A stretch of 40,088 nt of DNA from positions 1 to 40,088 of IMG/VR virus record IMGVR_UViG_3300042894_000659; one strand, 5' to 3'. The notes under the pieces were generated by a model that saw only the letters and a list, made by a program, of their open reading frames with translations, was not told where the DNA came from and searched no databases. This DNA is from a virus. This document shows, in pieces, positions 14,066 to 20,790 of this stretch. Position numbers and translations under genes: made by a program. Numbering within the stretch: the stretch's first letter is position 1; the number at the start of each line of letters is the position of its first letter.

Positions 14066-14358
14066 AAGCTCGCTGCCCTTACTATCTCGGTTATGTCGAG
14101 GGTCTGCCCCACTAAGTGAGCGTCCTCTTCGTCACTATCCCACGCAGATACCAGCACTCTACTGCCACTAGGTGCAAGGCTTAGCCACTGGATACAGTGC
14201 TCAGCGTTAGCCCCGCCCCACTCGTTCTCTCCTTCAGGTGTAAGCACCTCATAGAATAGAATCAGGTCAGACTTCTTGGGGTGTATGGTATAGATGTTGT
14301 CATCTCCCATAAACTTAGTTCCATTATCTAGTATGCGTAGCACTCTACCGTCACTCAT
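14062..14358 (-). CDS. Hypothetical protein (98 aa)
   Basis: The start overlaps the upstream stop (ATGAGTGA). The product begins MSDGRVLRILDNGTKFMGDD and has mixed alpha/beta content with a WGGANAEHCIQWLSL helix and a VLVSAWDSDEED strand-turn. It is acidic overall. I recognise no family. Confidence 0.6.
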   Translation of the reverse strand: MSDGRVLRILDNGTKFMGDDNIYTIHPKKSDLILFYEVLTPEGENEWGGANAEHCIQWLSLAPSGSRVLVSAWDSDEEDAHLVGQTLDITEIVRAASL

Positions 14359-14509
14359 TCTCCTCCTCCTCGAACCCGAATAGCTGCGACAGGGCAGAAT
14401 TAGCCCGTCGTAGGTTAGCGATAGCTCGCGCTATCTCCTCTTGCTGAAGGTCTATCTCAGCTTGATTAAGGCATAGGTCTACCTTAGCCTCTAAGTATTC
14501 TCTATTCAC
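14351..14509 (-). CDS. Small coiled-coil protein (52 aa)
   Basis: I chose GTG 14509, which lies just after GGAGACGAGA and overlaps the previous stop. An upstream in-frame ATG would overlap that gene by 65 bases. The product (VNREYLEAKVDLCLNQAEID and so on) is one long helix with heptad-like Leu/Ile and an acidic end (FGFEEEENE), so it probably forms a coiled coil or dimer. Confidence 0.55.
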   Translation of the reverse strand: MNREYLEAKVDLCLNQAEIDLQQEEIARAIANLRRANSALSQLFGFEEEENE

Positions 14510-14645
14510 TCTCGTCTCCTTTCGGACAGTCTGCATACGGGTTCTCTTGTCCTTCATTATCTTCACATAGGCAGAAGTTAAAGTGCTCTACCTGAGTGAC
14601 GTGAGTTAGTTCTGCTAACTCTGACCAGCTTAGATCTCTACTCAT
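14502..14645 (-). CDS. Small Cys-containing protein (47 aa)
   Basis: The product is MSRDLSWSELAELTHVTQVE and then HFNFCLCEDNEGQENPYADC. It has CxC plus a later Cys and acidic residues. The start overlaps the preceding stop (TAATG). It is supported by coupling and a GGAGGTAGCG ribosome site. Confidence 0.55.
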   Translation of the reverse strand: MSRDLSWSELAELTHVTQVEHFNFCLCEDNEGQENPYADCPKGDESE

Positions 14646-14779
14646 TACGCTACCTCCTCTACTACTACATCGTCATAACCTAAGTCTTTCCATACCTTAA
14701 CAATTTTAAGCGCTTGTGAGTGTGATAATAGATTGCTACTCATCTCACTACCGCCTACCCATACTGTCCACTTACTCAT
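14645..14779 (-). CDS. Small hypothetical protein (44 aa)
   Basis: The N-terminus MSKWTVWVGGSEMSSNLLSH has the TVWVGG strand pattern that I associate with many actinophage small proteins; an Ala/Lys helix (ALKIVKVWKDLGY) and DDVVVEEVA strand follow. It could be a small alpha/beta fold. GGAGAGGATA precedes its ATG. Confidence 0.6.
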   Translation of the reverse strand: MSKWTVWVGGSEMSSNLLSHSQALKIVKVWKDLGYDDVVVEEVA

Positions 14780-14903
14780 TATCCTCTCCCTCTAGTAGTT
14801 CCTTGTCGTTGCACTTCTCGCACCACTTACGCATATTCTTCTCCGGGTAAAACCACATATCACACTCCGGACATCTCATCTCGTCCCACGTATCCATCTT
14901 CAT
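14772..14903 (-). CDS. Zinc-ribbon protein (43 aa)
   Basis: MRCPECDMWFYPEK and KWCEKC give two CxxC knuckles 19 residues apart, a minimal zinc ribbon. An acidic tail follows. It is one of a run of three short zinc-ribbon genes in this operon. Confidence 0.65.
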   Translation of the reverse strand: MKMDTWDEMRCPECDMWFYPEKNMRKWCEKCNDKELLEGEDNE

Positions 14904-15022
14904 TAGTAGCTCCCATCTTTCCCGGAGTTCCACCCACATCTATCGCAGGTAACCTTACCCTCTACTGTCTGGCTATCTCCACTCATTAGGCAACCACATA
15001 CCCAACACTTACCGTAGCTCAT
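14903..15022 (-). CDS. Zinc-ribbon protein (39 aa)
   Basis: CWVCGC and CDRCGW supply two cysteine pairs separated by an SGDSQTVEGKVT hairpin. The start follows GGGAGGTAGTGGG. Its stop overlaps the next start. It probably binds nucleic acid or a host protein. Confidence 0.6.
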   Translation of the reverse strand: MSYGKCWVCGCLMSGDSQTVEGKVTCDRCGWNSGKDGSY

Positions 15023-15149
15023 AGCCCACTACCTCCCACGCACTATTTAACTTAGCCTCTTGCCACTCTCCACAATGCTCGCAAGAATAGTCTGCATTGA
15101 TAGTAGATAGCACTAGCCCACGTAAGCCACAGTATCTGCACTTATCCAT
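15009..15149 (-). CDS. Zinc-ribbon protein (46 aa)
   Basis: CRYCGL and CEHCGEW make a two-knuckle ribbon around a GLVLSTINADYS beta hairpin. GGAGGTGGCG stands before the ATG. The gene overlaps its downstream neighbour by 14 bases. Confidence 0.65.
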   Translation of the reverse strand: MDKCRYCGLRGLVLSTINADYSCEHCGEWQEAKLNSAWEVVGYELR

Positions 15150-15418
15150 TACGCCACCTCCACGTGTACCGGCGGAAACTCTCCAAAACTACCTAGCTCT
15201 ATCTCTTCATCATCTAGTAATAAAGTAACGGTTATGTCGTTGATGATCGTCTCGTCTATCTTGCCGATCTCGTCCTCTATGTTATTCATACCGTTAATCG
15301 TGGCTTGCTCGTATGCTTCATCACTTAGGTTTCCCGTAGTATCGTCTAGCTCTAGGCATACGTTAGTGGTAATCGTTAGATAATCGGTTACGAAAGTAAC
15401 GCGGTAGTCGTAGCTCAT
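15149..15418 (-). CDS. Hypothetical protein (89 aa)
   Basis: ATG 15418 was chosen because GGAGAGGGA precedes it and it abuts the upstream stop; a start at 15436 would add six residues. The product is acidic and beta-rich, MSYDYRVTFVTDYLTITTNV, with a central helix and a DITVTLLLDDEEIELGSF hairpin. Unrecognised family. Confidence 0.65.
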   Translation of the reverse strand: MSYDYRVTFVTDYLTITTNVCLELDDTTGNLSDEAYEQATINGMNNIEDEIGKIDETIINDITVTLLLDDEEIELGSFGEFPPVHVEVA

Positions 15419-15591
15419 TACTCTCCCTCTCCACACTCACAATAGTGACCGTCCGTGTAGCAGACATAGAGCCCGCTAAAGTGAGTACGGTAACCGTAGC
15501 TACGGTATCCCTCACTATCTTGTACGTAATATCTCCCGTGCATATCTTGTTTAGCGCCGGCTATCTCGCGCTCTCTCTCTAGTGTGCTCAT
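15418..15591 (-). CDS. Small Tyr-rich protein (57 aa)
   Basis: MSTLEREREIAGAKQDMHGR is a charged helix; then a Tyr-rich segment (YYVQDSEGYRSYGYRTHFSG) and a C-terminal CYTDGHYCECGEGE with three Cys and one His that could bind a metal. It is packed between coupled genes. Confidence 0.55.
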   Translation of the reverse strand: MSTLEREREIAGAKQDMHGRYYVQDSEGYRSYGYRTHFSGLYVCYTDGHYCECGEGE

Positions 15592-15749
15592 TAGGCTACC
15601 TCTACTATCGTGTATTTAGCGTGCTTCAATAGGTCATACATAGCTTCATCGAAAAAACACTCTCTCGCATATTCTCTAGCCTTATCTTCACTCTCTCCCT
15701 CTACCTCATAAGCTACCGGTAGTAGTTCGATCTCTATTCTGTAACGCAT
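15591..15749 (-). CDS. Small hypothetical protein (52 aa)
   Basis: The product MRYRIEIELLPVAYEVEGES, then EDKAREYARECFFDEAMYDL and KHAKYTIVEVA, looks like a beta-alpha-beta fold with a helix of alternating acidic and basic residues. A GGTTAAAG spacer precedes the ATG. The 94 bases upstream hold no gene and may carry a promoter, but no clear hexamers were found. Confidence 0.6.
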   Translation of the reverse strand: MRYRIEIELLPVAYEVEGESEDKAREYARECFFDEAMYDLLKHAKYTIVEVA

Positions 15750-15843
15750 AGCTTTAACCCTTTCATTAGTTACCTTACTAACCTTTAGTAAAGTAGTACC
15801 TTACTCTACCGTACTAGGATAGAGCAAGATACTACGCCACTAA

Positions 15844-16443
15844 CTAAATGACACGCATAGGCATAAGTAAAGCTCTCCACTCTACTTTAGTAACAGGTAA
15901 GTGAATCATCATAGGCTTACCCTTACCCATAAACTCCACGCGTACCGCGTTACCCTTACCGGCTATCTTGCCATAGTCAGCGAATAGCGCCGGGTTAAAT
16001 GCGATCTCACCTAATGGCTCTCTCTCGCTCTTGTTAAGTAGGTCATCAAAAGTAGCCGGGTAATTAGCCTCTAATAGTTGCACGGTGATAGAGCTACCGC
16101 TCACGCTCACGGTTAGTAGGTCACCGATACGGTTAAGAGTTACACGGGACACCTTGTTAGACTTAGCTAACTCTATAACCCGCTTAACATCACTTAGTGA
16201 GAGTAGGCTCTTAGATAGTTGCCCGTGCTCTACCTCTATCTTCCCCTCTATTAAGCGGTATCTATCGGTAGCACGTGCCACGAGATAACCCGCTCCCTCT
16301 CCCTCTAGTTGCACGCTGTTGAGCGCGTATAGGCTCTTATCCTTGCTTGAATGCGTGCTCGCTCCCTCTAATAGCTCCACGAGAGCGCTATTCTCAAGCT
16401 CTACCGTGTCGGTCACGCTCTTAGTCTCTTGTACTGTACTCAT
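15844..16443 (-). CDS. DNA sliding clamp-like protein (DnaN-like)
   Basis: The 199 residues match the later part of bacterial beta clamps: YLVARATDRYRLIEGKIEV (clamp TDxxRL signature), then DVKRVIELAKSNKVSRVTL, YPATFDDLL and a final PVTKVEWRALLMPMRVI ending like the clamp C-terminus (MPMR). It is about half of the ~370-residue host clamp, so it may form a larger ring or a PCNA-like assembly. It would hold a polymerase on DNA. The phage has no polymerase gene of its own, so the host replicase is the likely partner. A GTTAAG leader and hairpins (16471-16517) lie upstream. Confidence 0.75.
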   Translation of the reverse strand: MSTVQETKSVTDTVELENSALVELLEGASTHSSKDKSLYALNSVQLEGEGAGYLVARATDRYRLIEGKIEVEHGQLSKSLLSLSDVKRVIELAKSNKVSRVTLNRIGDLLTVSVSGSSITVQLLEANYPATFDDLLNKSEREPLGEIAFNPALFADYGKIAGKGNAVRVEFMGKGKPMMIHLPVTKVEWRALLMPMRVI

Positions 16444-16470
16444 AACTTAACCCTTATTCTCTTAGTAAAC

Positions 16471-16517
16471 CCGGCTAGGTGCCGGCTACCGCTCTCTCAC
16501 CGTTAAGCAAGAGAGCG
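16471..16517. promoter_or_regulatory. Paired inverted repeats in gap before clamp gene
   Basis: Two perfect stems occupy the gap between the small membrane gene and the clamp gene on the minus strand: CCGGC/GCCGG (16471-16475 with 16481-16485) and CGCTCTCT/AGAGAGCG (16490-16497 with 16510-16517). No T run follows, so a terminator is less likely than an RNA processing, attenuation or operator site in front of the clamp gene. Confidence 0.5.
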
Positions 16518-16525
16518 ATAGTCAC

Positions 16526-16684
16526 TCACCTAGTGAACTCTTCACCTAAACACTCACTCATTGATCCGGGACAGTATCCCTCTCCCGTCCACCATAGGTT
16601 ACCGCTAAGCCAGATTAGCCCGGCGATTAGTAGGCCGATAGCGATACCGGCGACAAGGTTACCGCGCTTAGATAGCTCTCTCAT
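16526..16684 (-). CDS. Small membrane protein (52 aa)
   Basis: I chose the ATG at 16684, which overlaps the upstream stop (TAATG); a longer frame upstream only shadows the previous gene. The protein has a basic N-terminus (MRELSKRGN) and one strong membrane span (LVAGIAIGLLIAGLIWL), then an exported-side tail with two Cys (GEGYCPGSMSECLG). Confidence 0.6.
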   Translation of the reverse strand: MRELSKRGNLVAGIAIGLLIAGLIWLSGNLWWTGEGYCPGSMSECLGEEFTR

Positions 16685-17046
16685 TAGAGCCACGCTTGCT
16701 TTAACACGTAACCGGCACGCTCTTGCCCGTGGAATAGTACGCTTGAAAGATTGTAGACAAGGTGGAAACCCATATCCATACCGCACCCGTTTACGCGGAT
16801 AGCTCTATGACCCTTGCTCTCTATTAGCTTATCGCCTAGGGCTTGTGCTGCATAATATGTTATGTCTGCAATATCGTTACCGTCTGCAATTACTAGCGAT
16901 ATATTGCGAGACATACCGCTAGAGCTTACGTGGCGCAGAATCGTGTAAACCTTAGTGCCGGGCTTTACGTAGTAAGTTAGTAGTCTTTCGATAGCATAGT
17001 CACGATCTAATTGCTCTTGCGCTCTCTTGCTTAGTGTCTTAGTCAT
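16684..17046 (-). CDS. Conserved hypothetical protein (120 aa)
   Basis: ATG 17046 follows AAGGGTTAAGACT; upstream in-frame codons are unlikely to be used. The core YTILRHVSSSGMSRNISLVI with GCGMDMGFHLVYNL matches a hypothetical family that I associate with actinophages and actinobacterial plasmids. A helix (KRAQEQLDRDYAIERLLTYY) leads it. It is the first gene of the leftward operon. Function is unknown. Confidence 0.7.
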   Translation of the reverse strand: MTKTLSKRAQEQLDRDYAIERLLTYYVKPGTKVYTILRHVSSSGMSRNISLVIADGNDIADITYYAAQALGDKLIESKGHRAIRVNGCGMDMGFHLVYNLSSVLFHGQERAGYVLKQAWL

Positions 17047-17141
17047 AGTCTTAACCCTTATCCGTAGAGCTTGATTAGGTAAGTGATTAGCTCCACGGGA
17101 TAAACATACACGACTATTCCCTATAGTACAATTCTTAACGG

Positions 17142-17170
17142 TCATACTTTATCGGTGACCGGTCAGGCAA
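17142..17170 (-). promoter_or_regulatory. Candidate leftward promoter with palindromic operator
   Basis: On the minus strand TTGCCT (17165-17170) stands 17 bases before GTATGA (17142-17147), a weak -35/-10 pair. The spacer contains the 10-bp palindrome TGACCGGTCA (17156-17165). It lies about 100 bases before the first leftward gene (start 17046). The -10 fit is poor, so this is a candidate only. Confidence 0.28.
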
Positions 17171-17393
17171 CATCGTGGACAGTAAGAGCGGTTATGTCTA
17201 GGATCTAATAGCTATGCAATAGTCGGGAGAGATAGGGCAAGGTCACCGGGTTAGCCGGGTTAGGTCATAGCTTTACGGGCTAAGGCTATAGGTTAGGTAG
17301 AGAGTTAGAGTTAGAGCGGTTACTTAATTAGTTAGAGCTTAAGGGTTAGGGTAGCCGGTGCGGTAGTGCGCCCCGTACAGTTTTCTAACACGC

Positions 17394-17418
17394 TAGACAG
17401 TAACCGCCAGACTGTCTA
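17394..17418. repeat. 8-bp perfect inverted repeat
   Basis: TAGACAGT (17394-17401) and ACTGTCTA (17411-17418) flank a 9-base spacer. No T run follows. The spacing suits a dimeric DNA-binding protein, such as a repressor or an origin-binding protein, or an RNA hairpin. Confidence 0.6.
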
Positions 17419-17646
17419 ACCCTTAGCCGTACGGTTAGCCTACCGCGCAGGAACGAGCACCCCCCCATTTAAGTTTTGCCGTCGGCTAGGTATATACTCC
17501 CCAACAAAAAATATTTGCTAAAGTCAAAGCTGCGATCTGGCCTCTGACCTGCGGTTTTAGTACTGTGATGTAACTCACATTAGGAAAGCGAGAAATCCAG
17601 TCCTTTTCCTGCCTTATATATAGTAGGGGAGTAAAACGGGGAGAGT

Positions 17647-17721
17647 ATGTTTTACGACCCTTGGTTGGCCTCTAGCGAGGCCCCTAGGCCGAGTACTGAC
17701 TTACCCCTCACTTCGCTGTAG
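17647..17721 (+). CDS. Possible leader peptide (24 aa)
   Basis: ATG 17647 follows a strong GGGGAGAGT. The frame reads MFYDPWLASSEAPRPSTDLP and stops at 17721, just before the TCGGGC/GCCCGA hairpin. It may be a translated leader that controls the virion operon. It overlaps the hairpin 17667-17682, so it might equally be chance. Confidence 0.3.
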   Translation: MFYDPWLASSEAPRPSTDLPLTSL

Positions 17722-17743
17722 CTCGCTCGGGCGTTAAGCCCGA
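17667..17743 (+). promoter_or_regulatory. Cluster of RNA-type hairpins before virion operon
   Basis: Perfect stems are GGCCTC/GAGGCC (17667-17672 with 17677-17682) and TCGGGC/GCCCGA (17727-17732 with 17738-17743). A 7-bp pairing, AGTACTG (near 17692) with CAGTACT (near 17750), can enclose the second stem. The set could form a branched 5' RNA or mark a packaging site near the terminase gene. It does not fold as a tRNA. Confidence 0.45.
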
Positions 17744-17831
17744 ACTGCCCAGTACTTTTAGTGGGGATAGCTCTATCTCTAATAGGAAGATCATACTCAA
17801 CCTAGTAAATATGAAATGAGCATCCGCGCCG

Positions 17832-17999
17832 ATGATACGCAACTATACCGAAGAAGAGTTATATCTCCAGGCTACCTCCAGTAGAAAATTCTGGAAGCAG
17901 TACAAGGCAGAGCGAGAGTCCCGTCGCTTAGAAATGCGCCGCCAGATTGCGGCGGCAATTCTAGTAGAAGAGATGAGACGAGAAACCAGTGGCCGATAA
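17832..17999 (+). CDS. Small hypothetical protein before terminase (55 aa)
   Basis: The product MIRNYTEEELYLQATSSRKF is followed by a charged Arg-rich helix. It ends 11 bases inside the terminase start, so the two are probably coupled. A small terminase subunit would stand here, but 55 residues is short and no clear helix-turn-helix is seen. The ribosome site is poor. Confidence 0.45.
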   Translation: MIRNYTEEELYLQATSSRKFWKQYKAERESRRLEMRRQIAAAILVEEMRRETSGR

Positions 18000-19848
18000 C
18001 AGCGCCGACATCGCCAAGAGAATCATCCTTGGCTGTGTAGCAGAGGGTATGACCATCGAGCAGGCTTGTGCCTCGGCTGGTAAATCCATTAAGACTTACG
18101 AGTACTACCGACGCACCGATAAGGTCTTTACAGACAAGGTTGACCGAACACGCCTAGGTCTAAAGGACAAGAGCTTTGCATCAGGTGATGTACACGACTT
18201 AACCTTTGCCGAGTTCCGCGAAAAGTTCCTCCACTCTAAGACCTTCCCACACCAGCAAAACCTGGTAGATATGATCGAAGGTAGAGAACCTGGTTGGCTA
18301 CACCCTTCTATGAAGTATGAGCCAGGGCTAGCATCTAATAGAATTTTATTGAACATCCCGCCCAACCACGCCAAATCTATTACGATCACGGTGGACTATG
18401 TAACCTGGCAGGTAGTACGTAACCCCAACTTTAGAGTTTTGATTGTTTCCCAGACCCAGCAGTTAGCTGCCGACTTTCTCTACGCCATCAAGCAACGCCT
18501 GACACATCCGATGTATGAATCACTCCAACAGGCTTACGCGGCTGGCGTAGGGTTTAACTCTAAGTCAGCTTCCTGGCAGGCAACCCGCGTCACCTTTGGT
18601 TCCGAGTTACGTGAGTCTAGCGAAAAAGATCCAAACATCGAAGCCATTGGTATCGGTGGTCAGATCTACGGTAAGCGTGCAGATATGATTATCGTAGACG
18701 ACGCTGTTACCTTAAAGAACGCTAACGAGTTTGAGAAACAGATTCGCTGGTTAACCCAGGACGTACGCTCTCGTTTGAACCCTACGGGTAAACTTGTAGT
18801 TATCGGTACCAGAGTTTCGGCGATGGACCTATACCGCGAGCTACGCAACGAAGACCGCTACCCAGGTGGACTGGTCCCGTGGAAGTACTTGGCTATGCCA
18901 GCGCTTTTGACAACAGATGATAACCCTGACAAGTGGGAGACTCTCTGGCCTGCATCCGATGCACCCTTTGATGGTCAGACAGAAACAGATTTGAACGAAG
19001 ACGGCCTCTACCCTAGATGGAATGGTCGCAACCTTTACAATGAACGCCAAGCTATGGATGCAAGTACCTGGGCTTTGGTCTATCAGCAACAAGACATCTC
19101 AGATGATGCCATCTTTGATCCGGTATGTGTGCGAGGTTCTATAGATGGTATGCGTAAAGCAGGTCGCTTGGTTCCTGGTAACCCAGGCCATCCGCGTGAT
19201 GTTAATGGCTTTTCTTTTATTTGTGGTCTTGATCCCGCTATGGTTGGTGATACAGCCGTCGTTTGTTACGCTGTTGATAGGGCTACACATAAACGCTATA
19301 TCGTTGATGCTATTAAAATTACTAGGCCAACGCCTGCTGCAATACGCCAACTAATCTTTGACTGGACTTCCCTGTACCAGCCCAGTGAGTGGATAGTAGA
19401 AAAAAATGCTTTTCAATCATTCCTTACGCAAGATGAGGGCATCCGCCAGAACCTTGCCTCACGGGGTGTGTTACTGCGAGAACACCATACTGGAACCAAC
19501 AAGTGGGACTCCGGTTTCGGTGTTGCTTCTATGTCCACCTTGTTCGGCACAAAACAATTCGACGGTAAACACCACCGCGACAACCTTATTCATTTACCTA
19601 GTGACCAAACTGAAAACGTCAAAGCTCTTATCGAGCAATTGATTACGTGGTCACCTACTACTAAAGGCAAGACCGATATGGTGATGGCACTTTGGTTCTG
19701 TGAGATCCGCGCACGCGAGATGCTCAACCAAGGTATGCACAAGACCCACCATATGAAAAACCCATTCCTATCTCGTTACGAGGTAGGCAAGCGAACGGTT
19801 ATCAATATAGATGAACTGCTCGCCGAAAAAGATCGCACGTTCATCTAA
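17989..19848 (+). CDS. terL: Terminase large subunit
   Basis: The 619-residue protein starts with GTG. Residues 1-45 form a helix-turn-helix-like region (EGMTIEQACASAGKSIKTYE), normally part of a small subunit. The packaging ATPase has a Walker A-type NIPPNHAKS (about 122-130) and Walker B ADMIIVDDAV (about 231-240). The nuclease domain begins at FICGLDPAMVGDTAVV with Asp415. It cuts concatemeric DNA and pumps it into the prohead through the portal. The N-terminal DNA-binding fusion could explain why no separate small subunit is clear. Confidence 0.93.
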   Translation: MADNSADIAKRIILGCVAEGMTIEQACASAGKSIKTYEYYRRTDKVFTDKVDRTRLGLKDKSFASGDVHDLTFAEFREKFLHSKTFPHQQNLVDMIEGREPGWLHPSMKYEPGLASNRILLNIPPNHAKSITITVDYVTWQVVRNPNFRVLIVSQTQQLAADFLYAIKQRLTHPMYESLQQAYAAGVGFNSKSASWQATRVTFGSELRESSEKDPNIEAIGIGGQIYGKRADMIIVDDAVTLKNANEFEKQIRWLTQDVRSRLNPTGKLVVIGTRVSAMDLYRELRNEDRYPGGLVPWKYLAMPALLTTDDNPDKWETLWPASDAPFDGQTETDLNEDGLYPRWNGRNLYNERQAMDASTWALVYQQQDISDDAIFDPVCVRGSIDGMRKAGRLVPGNPGHPRDVNGFSFICGLDPAMVGDTAVVCYAVDRATHKRYIVDAIKITRPTPAAIRQLIFDWTSLYQPSEWIVEKNAFQSFLTQDEGIRQNLASRGVLLREHHTGTNKWDSGFGVASMSTLFGTKQFDGKHHRDNLIHLPSDQTENVKALIEQLITWSPTTKGKTDMVMALWFCEIRAREMLNQGMHKTHHMKNPFLSRYEVGKRTVINIDELLAEKDRTFI

Positions 19849-19863
19849 ATAGGAGATAATACA

Positions 19864-20160
19864 ATGGCATCATCACGTAGAAAAATTATGGATATGGAAC
19901 GTAAGTTAAATCTTACTAAGTCAACAACTGGAAAGTCAGAGCGCATTGCTTCTGCACTAGCAAAGCCTGCTAAGTTGAAGCCAAGCGAAAAGGCAGCAGC
20001 AGCAGCAGTTATTAACCCACGCCGTGTACTAGACCAGTCACGCGCCCTTGCTCGCGCAAAGGGTTCAGTTGCTCGTGCAGAAAAGAAAGCAACCGCTGCC
20101 AAGATGCTCAAGGCTACTACTGGTGGGACTGCAGCAAAGAAGAAGACAGGCAAGAAGTAA
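19864..20160 (+). CDS. Basic Ala/Lys-rich protein (98 aa)
   Basis: TAGGAGATAATAC precedes the ATG. The protein has a helical start (SSRRKIMDMERKLNLTKS), then Ala/Lys repeats (KPSEKAAAAA) and a KKKTGKK tail. It is strongly basic with no zinc or membrane motif. It resembles histone H1-like tails and may bind DNA in the virion. It lies between terminase and portal. Confidence 0.6.
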   Translation: MASSRRKIMDMERKLNLTKSTTGKSERIASALAKPAKLKPSEKAAAAAVINPRRVLDQSRALARAKGSVARAEKKATAAKMLKATTGGTAAKKKTGKK

Positions 20161-20615
20161 TGGCACAAATGAGAAAGTCTGGACCTGCTAAGCCAGCATA
20201 TAAAGCAGGAAAACCAGCAGCACGCAAAAAGGCTGGACTAGCCCAAGGAGCACTTGTCGGCTTATCACTTCTTCCTGCAGGTCGTGCTGTTAGAGGTATA
20301 GCAACTGCGGCAAAGGCTGCATCAACAGCAAAGAAAACAACTGCTACTGCTAGAGCAGCTCAAGGTGCAAAGATTACCGCACAGCAGAAAGCAACAGTTG
20401 CTAGTAAGACAAAAGTGTCTTCCTTAGAAAAGCAAATTAAAGAAATTGAAGCACAGATGAAAGCAAATGCAGCAAGAGCAAAAGAAATAGCAAATTCTAA
20501 AAGAGCACCTGGTGCTCCAGCTCGTGACTTGTATCTGCTTGATGCTAATAAAAAGTTAGCAGCAGACCTTAAGAAAATTCGCCAGTCATATTACGACGCA
20601 AAATCAAATTGGTAA
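20160..20615 (+). CDS. Basic helical virion-region protein (151 aa)
   Basis: The start overlaps the preceding stop (TAATG). The first 90 residues are Ala/Lys/Gly rich with one apolar stretch (GLAQGALVGLSLLPAG), then a coiled coil (VSSLEKQIKEIEAQMKANAA). The C-terminus is YYDAKSNW. It could be a structural or DNA-contact protein. No family is recognised. Confidence 0.6.
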   Translation: MAQMRKSGPAKPAYKAGKPAARKKAGLAQGALVGLSLLPAGRAVRGIATAAKAASTAKKTTATARAAQGAKITAQQKATVASKTKVSSLEKQIKEIEAQMKANAARAKEIANSKRAPGAPARDLYLLDANKKLAADLKKIRQSYYDAKSNW

Positions 20616-20628
20616 TTAGGAGATAGTA

Positions 20629-20781
20629 ATGCCTAATATGAAGAAGCCTGCGCCTAAGAAGCCAGCAGTTAAGCGTCCAGGTGCTAAGCCAGCACCGCTT
20701 CCAAAGAAGCCAAAGATGACTCCTCAAGATGCAGCAATGAAAAAAATTCTTGAAGGCAAATACGGCAAGATTTACGGATAA
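20629..20781 (+). CDS. Small Lys/Pro-rich protein (50 aa)
   Basis: TTAGGAGATAG stands before the ATG. The first 33 residues are mostly Lys, Pro and Ala (KKPAPKKPAVKRPGAKPAP), then a helix (TPQDAAMKKILEGKYGKIYG). It is very basic and unstructured at the start. It sits directly before the portal gene. Confidence 0.65.
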   Translation: MPNMKKPAPKKPAVKRPGAKPAPLPKKPKMTPQDAAMKKILEGKYGKIYG

Positions 20782-20790
20782 GGAAAACAA

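Larger units (their letters stand above)
17047..17831. other. Gene-poor, palindrome-rich control region
   Basis: About 0.8 kb separates the leftward operon (first gene ends at 17046) from the rightward virion genes. It contains only one possible short leader frame (17647-17721). It holds a TGACCGGTCA palindrome (17156-17165), many GGTTAGG/GAGTTAGAG-like words (17210-17350), an 8-bp inverted repeat (17394-17418), a CCGTACGG palindrome near 17427, a C7 run (17460-17466), an AT-rich patch (AAAAAATATTTGC near 17505) and hairpins near the end. Divergent promoters and possibly a replication origin or packaging site are expected here. None was proven. Confidence 0.7.

Noticed and set aside
16687-16786. 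Longer N-terminus for the small membrane protein at 16526-16684
   Set aside because: It would read through the previous gene in another frame; the ATG at 16684 overlaps that gene's stop as elsewhere in the operon.
17667-17760. A tRNA or tRNA-like gene
   Set aside because: TAGCTCGCTCGG resembles a D-arm and there is an outer 7-bp pairing, but no T-arm with GTTC, no clear anticodon arm and no acceptor end fit.
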